Assembly: GCA_900764415.1 (NCBI GenBank)
Contig: CAAFOA010000338.1
Span: 1 to 5,072, forward strand
Length of the DNA: 5,072 bases
Direction of reading: 5' to 3'
DNA from: an uncultured Collinsella sp.
Lineage (GTDB): Bacteria; Actinomycetota; Coriobacteriia; Coriobacteriales; Coriobacteriaceae
Part shown: positions 1-5,072 of the stretch, one piece after another
How the letters are laid out: each line of letters begins with the position of its first letter
Position numbering within the stretch: position 1 is the first letter of the stretch
Made by a program: the position numbers and the translations under genes
Notes under the pieces: model-generated
The model's database searches: none
What the model was told of the DNA's origin: nothing
Seen by the model: the letters and a program-made list of their open reading frames with translations, nothing else

Positions 1-498
1 CCCCAAGCCGCCGTACAGGTGACCGAGACGCTTATCGCCGACAAGATGGGCGGGCACTTCTCCACCACCGAGCTCAGCGTGGGCGAAGGCTTTACCGCCG
101 CCGTCGAGCCCGAGGTCAAGCATGCCGAGCGCCTGGGCCTCATCCGCATTGTGGGTAACGCCGCAAAGCCTCCGCTGTACCCGCTCAACGAGGGCGAAGG
201 CGGCACCGTAATCGGTTCGCTCGCCACGGGCACCGGTGCTATCACCGATGTCGACCGCGATGTCTCGCGCCGACATGCACGCGTTTTTGCCAAGGACGGT
301 TACTGGTACGTGCAGGGCCTGGGCTCCACCAACGGCACCGTGCTCATCTCGGGCGCGGATATGTCCCAGCGCGTGGTCGAGCCGCCGCGCCATACACGCA
401 GACCCGGCATCGAATACCCTCCCGTCCCCCTGTGGCACAGCGACACCATTTGTCTGGGTGCCACGACCCGTTTTTTGGTTATGAAACTCGCAATTTAG
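1..498 (+). CDS. FHA domain protein, C-terminal part (5' end outside window)
   Basis: The reading frame is open from base 1 to the TAG at 496-498. The first in-frame start-like codon is a GTG at 19 with no convincing ribosome binding site before it, and the codons ahead of it are sense codons, so the gene probably begins upstream of the window. Counting from that GTG, the last ~105 residues carry forkhead-associated hallmarks: VIGS at 64-67 (position of the usual G-R motif), SRRH at 83-86, a WYVQ strand near 96-99 and STNGT at 103-107. FHA domains bind phosphothreonine peptides, usually as cytoplasmic adaptors for Ser/Thr kinases, and a kinase gene follows 96 bases downstream. Two oddities: the phosphate-contacting Arg of the G-R motif is Ser here, and a Pro/Arg-rich stretch of roughly 20 residues (about 118-138) lies between STNGT and the last strands. 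The ~60 residues before the FHA core are unassigned. The FHA call is secure; the partner and the full-length architecture are not known. Confidence 0.85.
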   Translation, partial: PQAAVQVTETLIADKMGGHFSTTELSVGEGFTAAVEPEVKHAERLGLIRIVGNAAKPPLYPLNEGEGGTVIGSLATGTGAITDVDRDVSRRHARVFAKDGYWYVQGLGSTNGTVLISGADMSQRVVEPPRHTRRPGIEYPPVPLWHSDTICLGATTRFLVMKLAI

Positions 499-500
499 CA

Positions 501-536
501 TTGTGCCCGGCGCCGTACGTGGCGTACCGGGCACAA
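501..536 (+). terminator. Strong GC-rich hairpin after the FHA gene, possible terminator
   Basis: Two bases after the FHA stop codon, TTGTGCCCGG (501-510) pairs perfectly with CCGGGCACAA (527-536). Inside it, CGCC (511-514) pairs with GGCG (521-524) across a 6-base loop, leaving a TA bulge at 525-526. The position right after a stop codon suggests a transcription terminator. The downstream T tract is poor (CGTCTATTTGG), so termination may be partial or may need Rho. It could instead be an intra-operon processing or mRNA-stability hairpin separating FHA and kinase expression. I see no convincing promoter between this hairpin and the kinase start, which favours at least some readthrough. Confidence 0.55.
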
Positions 537-580
537 CGTCTATTTGGTAAGAAGCGGTGCGCCCGCGCCCGCGACACCAC

Positions 581-590
581 AAGGTAAGGT
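581..590 (+). promoter_or_regulatory. Ribosome binding site deciding the kinase start
   Basis: A doubled AAGGT sequence lies at 581-590; its second AAGG (586-589) ends five bases before ATG 595, a normal Shine-Dalgarno spacing. This supports ATG 595 over the in-frame TTG at 544, which has no comparable upstream site and sits only eight bases after the hairpin. Confidence 0.65.
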
Positions 591-594
591 CACC

Positions 595-2694
595 ATGGCA
601 GATACCACTCCGCAGTCCGATTCGACGACGGTCCTCTTTCAGCTCGAGTCGTTCGATACCGCCGCCCCCGTCAATCCCGCCGACGAGGAGCTCGCCAAAC
701 GCCGCTTTATGACGCTCATCGTCAAAGCCGACCGCTCTTCGCATGGCAACACGGGCCTTGTGCTGCAGGCGCATAACACCTCAAACGAGCGATTCGCCGT
801 CAAAGTGCTCGCGGACAACACGCTCATGCGTGCGTTGGGAACCAATACCCCGTCGCGTACGGCAGACGAATCCGCCATGCATCTGGCAAACACCGCCGCG
901 CTTTTTGAGGAATACCGAAATCTCTGCCGTGTGTCACACTTGCGCGGTTTTCCCCACGTCTACGGCTATGGCACGTGCCAGGGCGAACCGCTCATCCTTA
1001 TGGAGTGGATCGAGGGTACGTCGCTCGACAAAGCAGCCAGCATGCTGCCGCATGATGGCGAGGGCGTGACTTGTGCCGCCACTGCATCGGTAGGCTGCGC
1101 TGTCCTGGGCACGCTGCTGTCGACCCAAAACCTCGAGACGCCGCTTGTACACCGCGACCTGTCGCCCGCGAACATCATGTTCCGCACCAACGAGCTTGGC
1201 ATCGACGAGCAGGTGCGGGCTCTGGCGTTTAAGCCGTGTCTGGTCGATATGGGCTCCTCGGTCCCGGCCCTGGGCAGCGACACGCTCACGCAGCGCGCCG
1301 ACATTTGGCGCTATGCCACGCCGGCATACGCCGCGCCCGAAATGCTCACTCGCGATATCCCCAACGTTGCCGAGCTGCGTCGCTCTCCCTCCGTCGACGT
1401 ATACGCCATCGCGAGCATTCTCTACGAGCTCTACAGCGGTCACACCCCCTTTAGGGCGGCCAGGCACCAAGCGCATGAAGTCAGCTCGTACTATCTGCTC
1501 AAAACGCAAAACGAGCCCGAGCCGCTCGTCGCCCACAAGGGTGACGACCAGGCGTTTGCCGACCTCATCATGTCCTGCCTCGTGACCGACCAGGCATCGC
1601 GCCCCAGCGAGCGCGAATTCTACGAGGGGTTGCTGGCATTCGCTCCCGACCTGGGCGAATCGGCCACGAGCACACCGGGGCTCTCGAACCAGCCCATCAA
1701 CATCGATGCCGGCGCGCACCTTAAGGTCGACGTCGCCGGTGAACGCGCCCGAGCGCTTTTGGAGCAGGCCCGTCGCGATGCCATGACACGCCGCCGGTTT
1801 ATTATCGGCGGCGTCGCCGCTGCCGTCGTGGGACTCGGCGTTATCGGGGCGGCAACCCATGGCTTTGGCATCCCCGACTACCTCGACGGCATCCGCAGCT
1901 CCCTTGACGACTACACCTGGGATCAGCTGCAGGAGATTTCGCTTAAGATCAAGGCTGCAGAGACGCGTAATGAGGCGCGCGAAATCGCCAAGCGCTATCA
2001 CCTGCTCGACGCTGACGGGCATATCCCCTATCCGTGCACCAAACGCGTGAAGCTCACCAACGGGCTGGAGGTCGGCGCACAACTTGTGGGCATCCGCCAC
2101 GACGAGCTTCTGGACGGGATGGGCAAGGCCGGACTGACGTTTATGTTCGATGCCGGCATTGCCGAACGCGACGCCGCGGCTGAACCGTCCAGCGCCGGCT
2201 GGGCAGATTGCGAGCTGCGGGAATGGCTCGACAGCGACGGCCTTAAGCTGCTGCCCAACGAGCTGCGCGCACTCATTAAAGGGGTCAAGAAGGTCTCGAA
2301 CAATGTGGGCGTCGCCAGAAGCGCATCGTGTCTGAGCGAGCTGCCCGCGACCCTTTGGCTTCCCGCCATGGTCGAGCTCTGTGGCAATCAGCCACCCGAG
2401 TCATTTACCGAGGACTTTCACTACCTGGCAGATATCTACAACGGCGAGGGCAAGGAATACCAGCTCTTCCGCGAGCTCAAGGTAAGTCCGTATACCACGA
2501 ACGAGATGTTGGTTCGCCAGTGGAAGGGCAGGGACGCCTGTTGGTGGGAACGAACGGCGAGCCCCGACACATCGGAGAGCGAAGGCACGCTCTACATGAA
2601 CCGCGTGGGACACGACGGCGACGTCTTTACATACGCCACGCCTGCGGACAACCCCAACAAGCGGACCTGCGTGATCCCTGGATTCTGTATCTAG
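595..2694 (+). CDS. Membrane-anchored Hanks-type Ser/Thr protein kinase with C-terminal DUF6273-like domain
   Basis: 699 residues from ATG 595. The kinase domain spans about 37-345: a weak Gly-rich loop (HGNTG, 50-54), the ATP-binding Lys in FAVK (K70), a candidate helix-C Glu (E105 or E106), HRDLSPAN (186-193; catalytic D188, N193), a metal-binding Asp in DMG (218-220, in place of DFG), APE (247-249), the helix-F Asp D268 and the late conserved Arg R336. Essential residues are present, so activity is likely, although the usual catalytic-loop Lys is Ser (S190). After a linker (about 350-396) comes TRRRF (398-402) and one hydrophobic segment (about 402-420), predicting a cytoplasmic kinase and an exported C-terminus. 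Residues ~440-699 look like the DUF6273 type: an AGLTFMF strand, ELREWLDSDG (540-549), LWLP (587-590), WWERTASP (650-657) and a terminal VIPGFCI. DUF6273 has no established function; an extracellular sensor or binding role is my inference. The preceding FHA gene is the natural partner. Substrates are unknown. Confidence 0.88.
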   Translation: MADTTPQSDSTTVLFQLESFDTAAPVNPADEELAKRRFMTLIVKADRSSHGNTGLVLQAHNTSNERFAVKVLADNTLMRALGTNTPSRTADESAMHLANTAALFEEYRNLCRVSHLRGFPHVYGYGTCQGEPLILMEWIEGTSLDKAASMLPHDGEGVTCAATASVGCAVLGTLLSTQNLETPLVHRDLSPANIMFRTNELGIDEQVRALAFKPCLVDMGSSVPALGSDTLTQRADIWRYATPAYAAPEMLTRDIPNVAELRRSPSVDVYAIASILYELYSGHTPFRAARHQAHEVSSYYLLKTQNEPEPLVAHKGDDQAFADLIMSCLVTDQASRPSEREFYEGLLAFAPDLGESATSTPGLSNQPINIDAGAHLKVDVAGERARALLEQARRDAMTRRRFIIGGVAAAVVGLGVIGAATHGFGIPDYLDGIRSSLDDYTWDQLQEISLKIKAAETRNEAREIAKRYHLLDADGHIPYPCTKRVKLTNGLEVGAQLVGIRHDELLDGMGKAGLTFMFDAGIAERDAAAEPSSAGWADCELREWLDSDGLKLLPNELRALIKGVKKVSNNVGVARSASCLSELPATLWLPAMVELCGNQPPESFTEDFHYLADIYNGEGKEYQLFRELKVSPYTTNEMLVRQWKGRDACWWERTASPDTSESEGTLYMNRVGHDGDVFTYATPADNPNKRTCVIPGFCI

Positions 2695-2710
2695 GGGGCA
2701 GTGGACCGCG

Positions 2711-2733
2711 GCGGGGCTTCCGACCCCGGCGTT
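2711..2733 (+). terminator. Weak terminator-like hairpin after the kinase gene
   Basis: CGGGG (2712-2716) and CCCCG (2724-2728) form a short GC stem with a 7-base loop, followed by GCGTTTG. It lies 17 bases after the kinase stop codon, where a terminator is expected. The stem is short and the T run only three bases, so this is a weak candidate; the repeat array that follows may do the real insulating. Confidence 0.35.
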
Positions 2734-2734
2734 T

Positions 2735-2791
2735 GTCTCGATCTATAACATCTACTCGGTAAAAACAGGTCTAGTTGTTACAGATTGAGAT
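2735..2791. repeat. Repeat unit 1 (most diverged)
   Basis: Left arm GTCTCGATCTATAACA (2735-2750), spacer 2751-2775, right arm TGTTACAGATTGAGAT (2776-2791). Three mismatches between arms, so this is the most decayed copy. It sits next to the kinase end. Confidence 0.8.
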
Positions 2792-2814
2792 ATTGAGTCA
2801 TCGTCTGACGGTTT

Positions 2815-2871
2815 GTCTCAATCTGTAACAGTAACCCTGCAAAATCGGCTCCAGATGTTACAGATTGAGAC
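2815..2871. repeat. Repeat unit 2 (perfect arms) followed by a T6 run
   Basis: Left arm GTCTCAATCTGTAACA (2815-2830) and right arm TGTTACAGATTGAGAC (2856-2871) are perfectly complementary around a 25-nt spacer. Six bases after the hairpin lies TTTTTT (2878-2883), so a transcript arriving from the kinase could meet a stem followed by a U run, a possible though non-ideal intrinsic terminator because of the long loop and the gap before the U run. Confidence 0.8.
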
Positions 2872-2894
2872 ATTAAGTTTTTTGCTGAGGGCTC

Positions 2895-2951
2895 GTCTCG
2901 ATCTGTAACAGTTACTCGGCAAAATCAGGCCTAGATGTTACAGATTGAGAC
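2895..2951. repeat. Repeat unit 3
   Basis: Left arm GTCTCGATCTGTAACA (2895-2910), spacer 2911-2935, right arm TGTTACAGATTGAGAC (2936-2951). One DNA mismatch, paired as G-U in RNA. Its right arm can pair with the previous unit's arms or with the degenerate arm at 2991-2999. Confidence 0.8.
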
Positions 2952-2999
2952 GAAGGGCGGGGATGGTGCACCAACCCGGCACCCACCCTCATCTGTAAC
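2937..2999. repeat. Long imperfect hairpin joining array arm 6 to a degenerate seventh arm
   Basis: GTTACAGAT (2937-2945) pairs perfectly with ATCTGTAAC (2991-2999), and GAG (2947-2949) pairs with CTC (2988-2990) after a one-base bulge. Near the tip, GGTGC (2965-2969) pairs with GCACC (2979-2983) across a 9-base loop. The seventh arm is shifted 10 bases from the 80-bp register and has lost its outer GTCTC half. The 33+ bases between the arms differ in sequence from the earlier spacers, so the array end has diverged or been replaced. Confidence 0.6.
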
Positions 3000-3016
3000 G
3001 AAATGTCATACATTTC
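3000..3016. repeat. Small dyad upstream of the copA promoter
   Basis: GAAATGT (3000-3006) and ACATTTC (3010-3016) form a 7-bp inverted repeat around a 3-base centre. The right half, ACATTTCC (3010-3017), recurs as a direct repeat at 3069-3076 just after the predicted transcription start. It could be a second operator or chance in a locally AT-rich stretch. Confidence 0.4.
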
Positions 3017-3025
3017 CTTTTGTAC

Positions 3026-3056
3026 TGGACACCCCCAGGGGGTATGGGTGTATAGT
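3026..3056 (+). promoter_or_regulatory. Predicted sigma-70-type promoter of copA
   Basis: TGGACA (3026-3031) matches the -35 consensus at five of six bases and TATAGT (3051-3056) matches the -10 at five of six. The 19-bp spacing is longer than the usual 17. Transcription would begin near 3062-3065, leaving a leader of about 40 bases before the copA ATG. The C5-A-G5 dyad fills much of the spacer, so a bound repressor would block polymerase. Confidence 0.6.
3029..3045. promoter_or_regulatory. Probable CsoR-type copper operator
   Basis: ACCCCCAGGGGGT (3031-3043) is a perfect odd-centred dyad flanked by AC on the left and AT on the right. It resembles the C-tract/G-tract palindromes bound by CsoR-family Cu(I)-responsive repressors (TACCCC...GGGGTA type), and lies within the promoter of a copper ATPase gene. 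An outer imperfect dyad, ACACCC (3029-3034) with GGGTGT (3046-3051), extends it. In known CsoR systems Cu(I) binding releases the repressor from DNA. No csoR gene is in the window, so the regulator must be encoded elsewhere or past the right edge. Confidence 0.65.
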
Positions 3057-3091
3057 ATCGGCAGGTTAACATTTCCAACACTACGCCACAG

Positions 3092-3098
3092 AAAGGAG
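3092..3098 (+). promoter_or_regulatory. Near-perfect ribosome binding site of copA
   Basis: AAAGGAG five bases before ATG 3104 is close to a full Shine-Dalgarno match. It fixes the start and predicts strong translation, in contrast to the weaker AAGG site of the kinase gene. Confidence 0.8.
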
Positions 3099-3103
3099 AA
3101 GCC

Positions 3104-5072
3104 ATGGCTCAAGATAAGTTCGACGTGGGCGGCATGACATGCGCCGCCTGCCAGGCGCACGTAGACCGTGCCGTGAGCAAGCTCGACGGCGTCCAAAGCG
3201 TCGCGGTCAACCTGCTCGCCGGGTCCATGATGGTCGACTACGACCCCGCGCAGGTCACCCCCGACGATATCTGCACCGCCGTCGACCGCGCGGGCTACTC
3301 GGCCTCGCCCGTCGATGCGGGCACCGGTGCCGCCAGCTCAAACGGCAGCACACAAGCCAGGTCCGGCGCCGCCCACATGGAGTCGCCAACCAAAAAGCTG
3401 GAGGCCGCCGCCTCTGCCATGCGCACCCGCCTCATCGTCTCGATCGTATTCCTCATCCCGCTGTTCTACATAGGCATGGGGCACATGCTCGGCTGGCCGC
3501 TGCCCGGCATTTTCACCGACCATATCCACAGCATGACGCTCGCCCTAACCGAGCTCGTCCTGCTCATCCCCATCGTCTATGTCAACGACGCGTACTTTAT
3601 CAATGGGTTTAAATCGCTCGCGCACGGCGCGCCCACCATGGACGCCCTTATTGCCGTGGGCGCCACCGCCTCCATCGCCTGGTCGCTCTACGCCATGTTC
3701 ATCATGGCCGACCAGCTAGCCGCGGGTCAGGTGCACGAGGCCATGATGACAGGCATGGACAATCTCTATTTTGAGAGCGCGGGCACGATCTTGTCGCTCG
3801 TCACCGTGGGCAAATACCTCGAGACGCGCAGCAAGTCCAAAACCGGCGGCGCCATCGAGGCACTGATCGACCTGGCGCCCAAGACCGCGACCGTCGTGGC
3901 AGAGGACGGCAGCGAGACCACCGTCGACGTCGACAGCATCCTTCCCGGCCAGGTCCTGCGCGTGCGCCCCGGCGAGTCCATCCCCGTCGATGGCGTGGTG
4001 CTCGAGGGCAGCTCGGCCGTGGACGAGAGCGCGCTCACCGGCGAGTCCATCCCCGTGGAAAAGACCGCCGGCGACACCGTCAACGCCGCCACGGTCAACC
4101 GTACCGGATCGTTTACCTTCCGTGCCACGCGCGTGGGCGCCGACACGTCGCTCGCCAAAATCATCCAGCTCGTCGAGGACGCCAACGCCACCAAGGCGCC
4201 CATCGCCCGCATGGCCGACAAGGTCGCCGGCGTGTTCGTGCCTGTGGTGTTTGCGATCTCGGCCGTGACCTTTGCGGTTTGGATGGCACTGACCGGCAGC
4301 ATAAACGAGGCGCTCACCTCCGCCGTGGCCGTGCTGGTGATCAGCTGTCCGTGCGCACTGGGTCTGGCCACGCCCGTCGCCATTATGGTGGGCACCGGCA
4401 AGGGCGCCGAGATGGGCATCCTGTTTAAGAGCGCCGAGGCGCTGGAGAACCTGCGCAGCGTGGGCACCGTGGTACTCGACAAGACGGGCACCGTCACCCG
4501 CGGCAAACCTGCCGTGACCGATATCGTGGTTGCCGCGCGCACTGACGGCTCGCCCGCCATGAGCGAAAAGGCGCTGCTCAAGCTGGCCGCTGCGCTGGAG
4601 CGCTCGAGCGAGCACCCGCTGGCCGAGGCGATTATGGCCGAGTGCGAGGCACGCGGAATTGTCGCGCGCATGGTCGAGGACTTTGCCGCCGTGCCCGGTC
4701 GTGGCGTGACAGCGCGCGAGGGGCAGAATGTCATCGCAGCCGGCAACGTTCGTCTGATGAGCGAGCTGGGCGCAGAGGTGCCCGCCGGTCTTGCCGAGCA
4801 ATTTGCTACCGAGGGCAAAACGCCGCTGTTCTTTGCTAAGAACGGCAAACTCGTTGGTACCATCGCCGTGGCTGACGAGGTCAAAGAAACGAGTGCCGAG
4901 GCCATCGCCGCACTCCGCAAGCTCGGCGTCGACGTACGCATGCTCACCGGCGACAACCGCTTGACGGCCGAGGCCATCGCCCGCCGCGTGGGGCTGAGCA
5001 GCGAACAGGTCATCGCCGACGTTCTTCCCGCCGACAAGGAGCGCCACGTGCGCGAGTTGCAAGACGCGGGCG
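3104..5072 (+). CDS. copA: Cu(I)-exporting P1B-type ATPase CopA (3' end outside window)
   Basis: Open from ATG 3104 to the right edge, 656 codons plus one base; family members usually run about 700-850 residues. It exports Cu(I) across the cytoplasmic membrane using ATP. A single N-terminal heavy-metal-associated domain (about 4-68) carries GMTCAAC (10-16; Cys13, Cys16) and the AGYSA loop (64-68). A Gly/Ala/Ser-rich linker (71-100) leads to membrane helices near 110-129, 144-161, 178-201 and 221-240. The actuator domain has TGES (312-315). Helices near 377-396 and 403-432 follow, the latter with the ion-binding CPC (415-417). The catalytic domain shows DKTGT (459-463, phosphorylated Asp459), the nucleotide-binding SEHP (502-505), PGRG (531-534) and TGDN (615-618). 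The GDGxNDxP motif and last two helices, whose residues best separate Cu from other metals, lie beyond the window. CPC, the GMTCxxC domain and the CsoR-like operator all point to copper; silver is a possible second substrate. No frameshift is seen. Confidence 0.95.
   Translation, partial: MAQDKFDVGGMTCAACQAHVDRAVSKLDGVQSVAVNLLAGSMMVDYDPAQVTPDDICTAVDRAGYSASPVDAGTGAASSNGSTQARSGAAHMESPTKKLEAAASAMRTRLIVSIVFLIPLFYIGMGHMLGWPLPGIFTDHIHSMTLALTELVLLIPIVYVNDAYFINGFKSLAHGAPTMDALIAVGATASIAWSLYAMFIMADQLAAGQVHEAMMTGMDNLYFESAGTILSLVTVGKYLETRSKSKTGGAIEALIDLAPKTATVVAEDGSETTVDVDSILPGQVLRVRPGESIPVDGVVLEGSSAVDESALTGESIPVEKTAGDTVNAATVNRTGSFTFRATRVGADTSLAKIIQLVEDANATKAPIARMADKVAGVFVPVVFAISAVTFAVWMALTGSINEALTSAVAVLVISCPCALGLATPVAIMVGTGKGAEMGILFKSAEALENLRSVGTVVLDKTGTVTRGKPAVTDIVVAARTDGSPAMSEKALLKLAAALERSSEHPLAEAIMAECEARGIVARMVEDFAAVPGRGVTAREGQNVIAAGNVRLMSELGAEVPAGLAEQFATEGKTPLFFAKNGKLVGTIAVADEVKETSAEAIAALRKLGVDVRMLTGDNRLTAEAIARRVGLSSEQVIADVLPADKERHVRELQDAG

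Larger units (their letters stand above)
2735..2951. repeat. Tandem array of three 80-bp units built from 16-nt inverted repeats
   Basis: The arm GTCTCAATCTGTAACA and its reverse complement alternate six times. Left-type arms start at 2735, 2815 and 2895; right-type arms start at 2776, 2856 and 2936. The register is exact: 16-nt arm, 25-nt spacer, 16-nt arm, 23-nt spacer, giving a period of 80. The middle pair (2815-2830 with 2856-2871) is a perfect 16/16 match; the third pair has one mismatch that is a G-U wobble in RNA; the first pair has three mismatches. The 25-nt spacers are themselves related (consensus about ACTCGGCAAAATCAGGCCTA; 18-19 of 25 identical to the third), and the two 23-nt spacers resemble each other (ATTRAGT at the start, CTGA then GG near the end). 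This fits a duplicated intergenic palindromic element of the REP/BIME kind. I see no coding potential in it. Function is unknown; transcript termination, mRNA 3'-end protection or protein binding are all possible. Confidence 0.88.

Noticed and set aside
544..594. TTG at 544 as kinase start (17 extra residues)
   Set aside because: It has no Shine-Dalgarno site and follows the hairpin by only a few bases. ATG 595 has AAGG at proper spacing.
934..2100. 388-codon minus-strand open frame
   Set aside because: It is antisense to the kinase, which has clear catalytic motifs. Long antisense frames are expected in GC-rich genes, and its translation shows no recognisable domain.
1783..2694. Internal ATG 1783 as the start of a separate Tat-exported DUF6273 protein
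   Set aside because: The only GGAG nearby (1761-1764) is about 18 bases away, too far for normal initiation, and the kinase frame runs through without interruption. Kept only as an evolutionary idea.
2735..2951. CRISPR array
   Set aside because: The repeats are only 16 nt, alternate in orientation, and the spacers are homologous to one another rather than unique. No cas gene is in the window.
2912..3196. 94-codon minus-strand open frame across the repeat array and copA start
   Set aside because: It crosses the copA promoter and coding start, includes repeat sequence, and shows no domain or good start signal.
3139..3612. 157-codon plus-strand open frame
   Set aside because: It is an out-of-frame reading of the copA start, rich in Arg/Pro/His, with no ribosome binding site.
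3716..5062. 448- and 423-codon minus-strand open frames
   Set aside because: Both lie antisense to copA, which carries every expected P1B motif in order. The translations are low-complexity His/Gly/Ala or Ser/Thr/Ala-rich, typical of shadow frames.

Overview
The window is GC-rich, with strong G/C third-position bias, and looks like a gut actinobacterium of the class Coriobacteriia, most likely Collinsella or a close relative. This rests on base composition, on a Ser/Thr kinase fused to a DUF6273-type C-terminal domain, and on the style of the intergenic repeats. It is a judgement from the sequence alone, not a database match.

Layout, all genes on the + strand: (1) 1-498, the 3' part of a gene ending in a forkhead-associated (FHA) domain, open at the left edge. 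(2) 501-536, a strong GC-rich hairpin in the short gap. (3) 595-2694, a 699-residue protein with an N-terminal Hanks-type protein kinase domain, one central membrane segment preceded by a twin-arginine motif, and a C-terminal DUF6273-like domain. (4) 2695-3103, a 409-base gap with no gene. It holds a weak terminator-like hairpin, a strikingly regular array of three 80-bp inverted-repeat units, a degenerate fourth arm closing a long hairpin, and then a promoter overlapping a perfect C5-A-G5 dyad typical of copper-sensing CsoR operators. (5) 3104-5072, the first 656 codons of a Cu(I)-exporting P1B-type ATPase (CopA), cut by the right edge.

The first two genes form a plausible phospho-signalling pair: the kinase would phosphorylate Thr residues and the FHA domain would bind phosphothreonine. 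Whether they share a transcript depends on whether the hairpin between them terminates. The copper ATPase is a separate transcription unit with its own copper-responsive promoter. The repeat array marks the boundary between the two units.

The most unusual item is the 80-bp array. Each 16-nt arm can pair with the arm on either side, giving two mutually exclusive hairpin registers. The kinase-DUF6273 fusion and its non-canonical motifs come next. No complete new defence or mobile system is visible.
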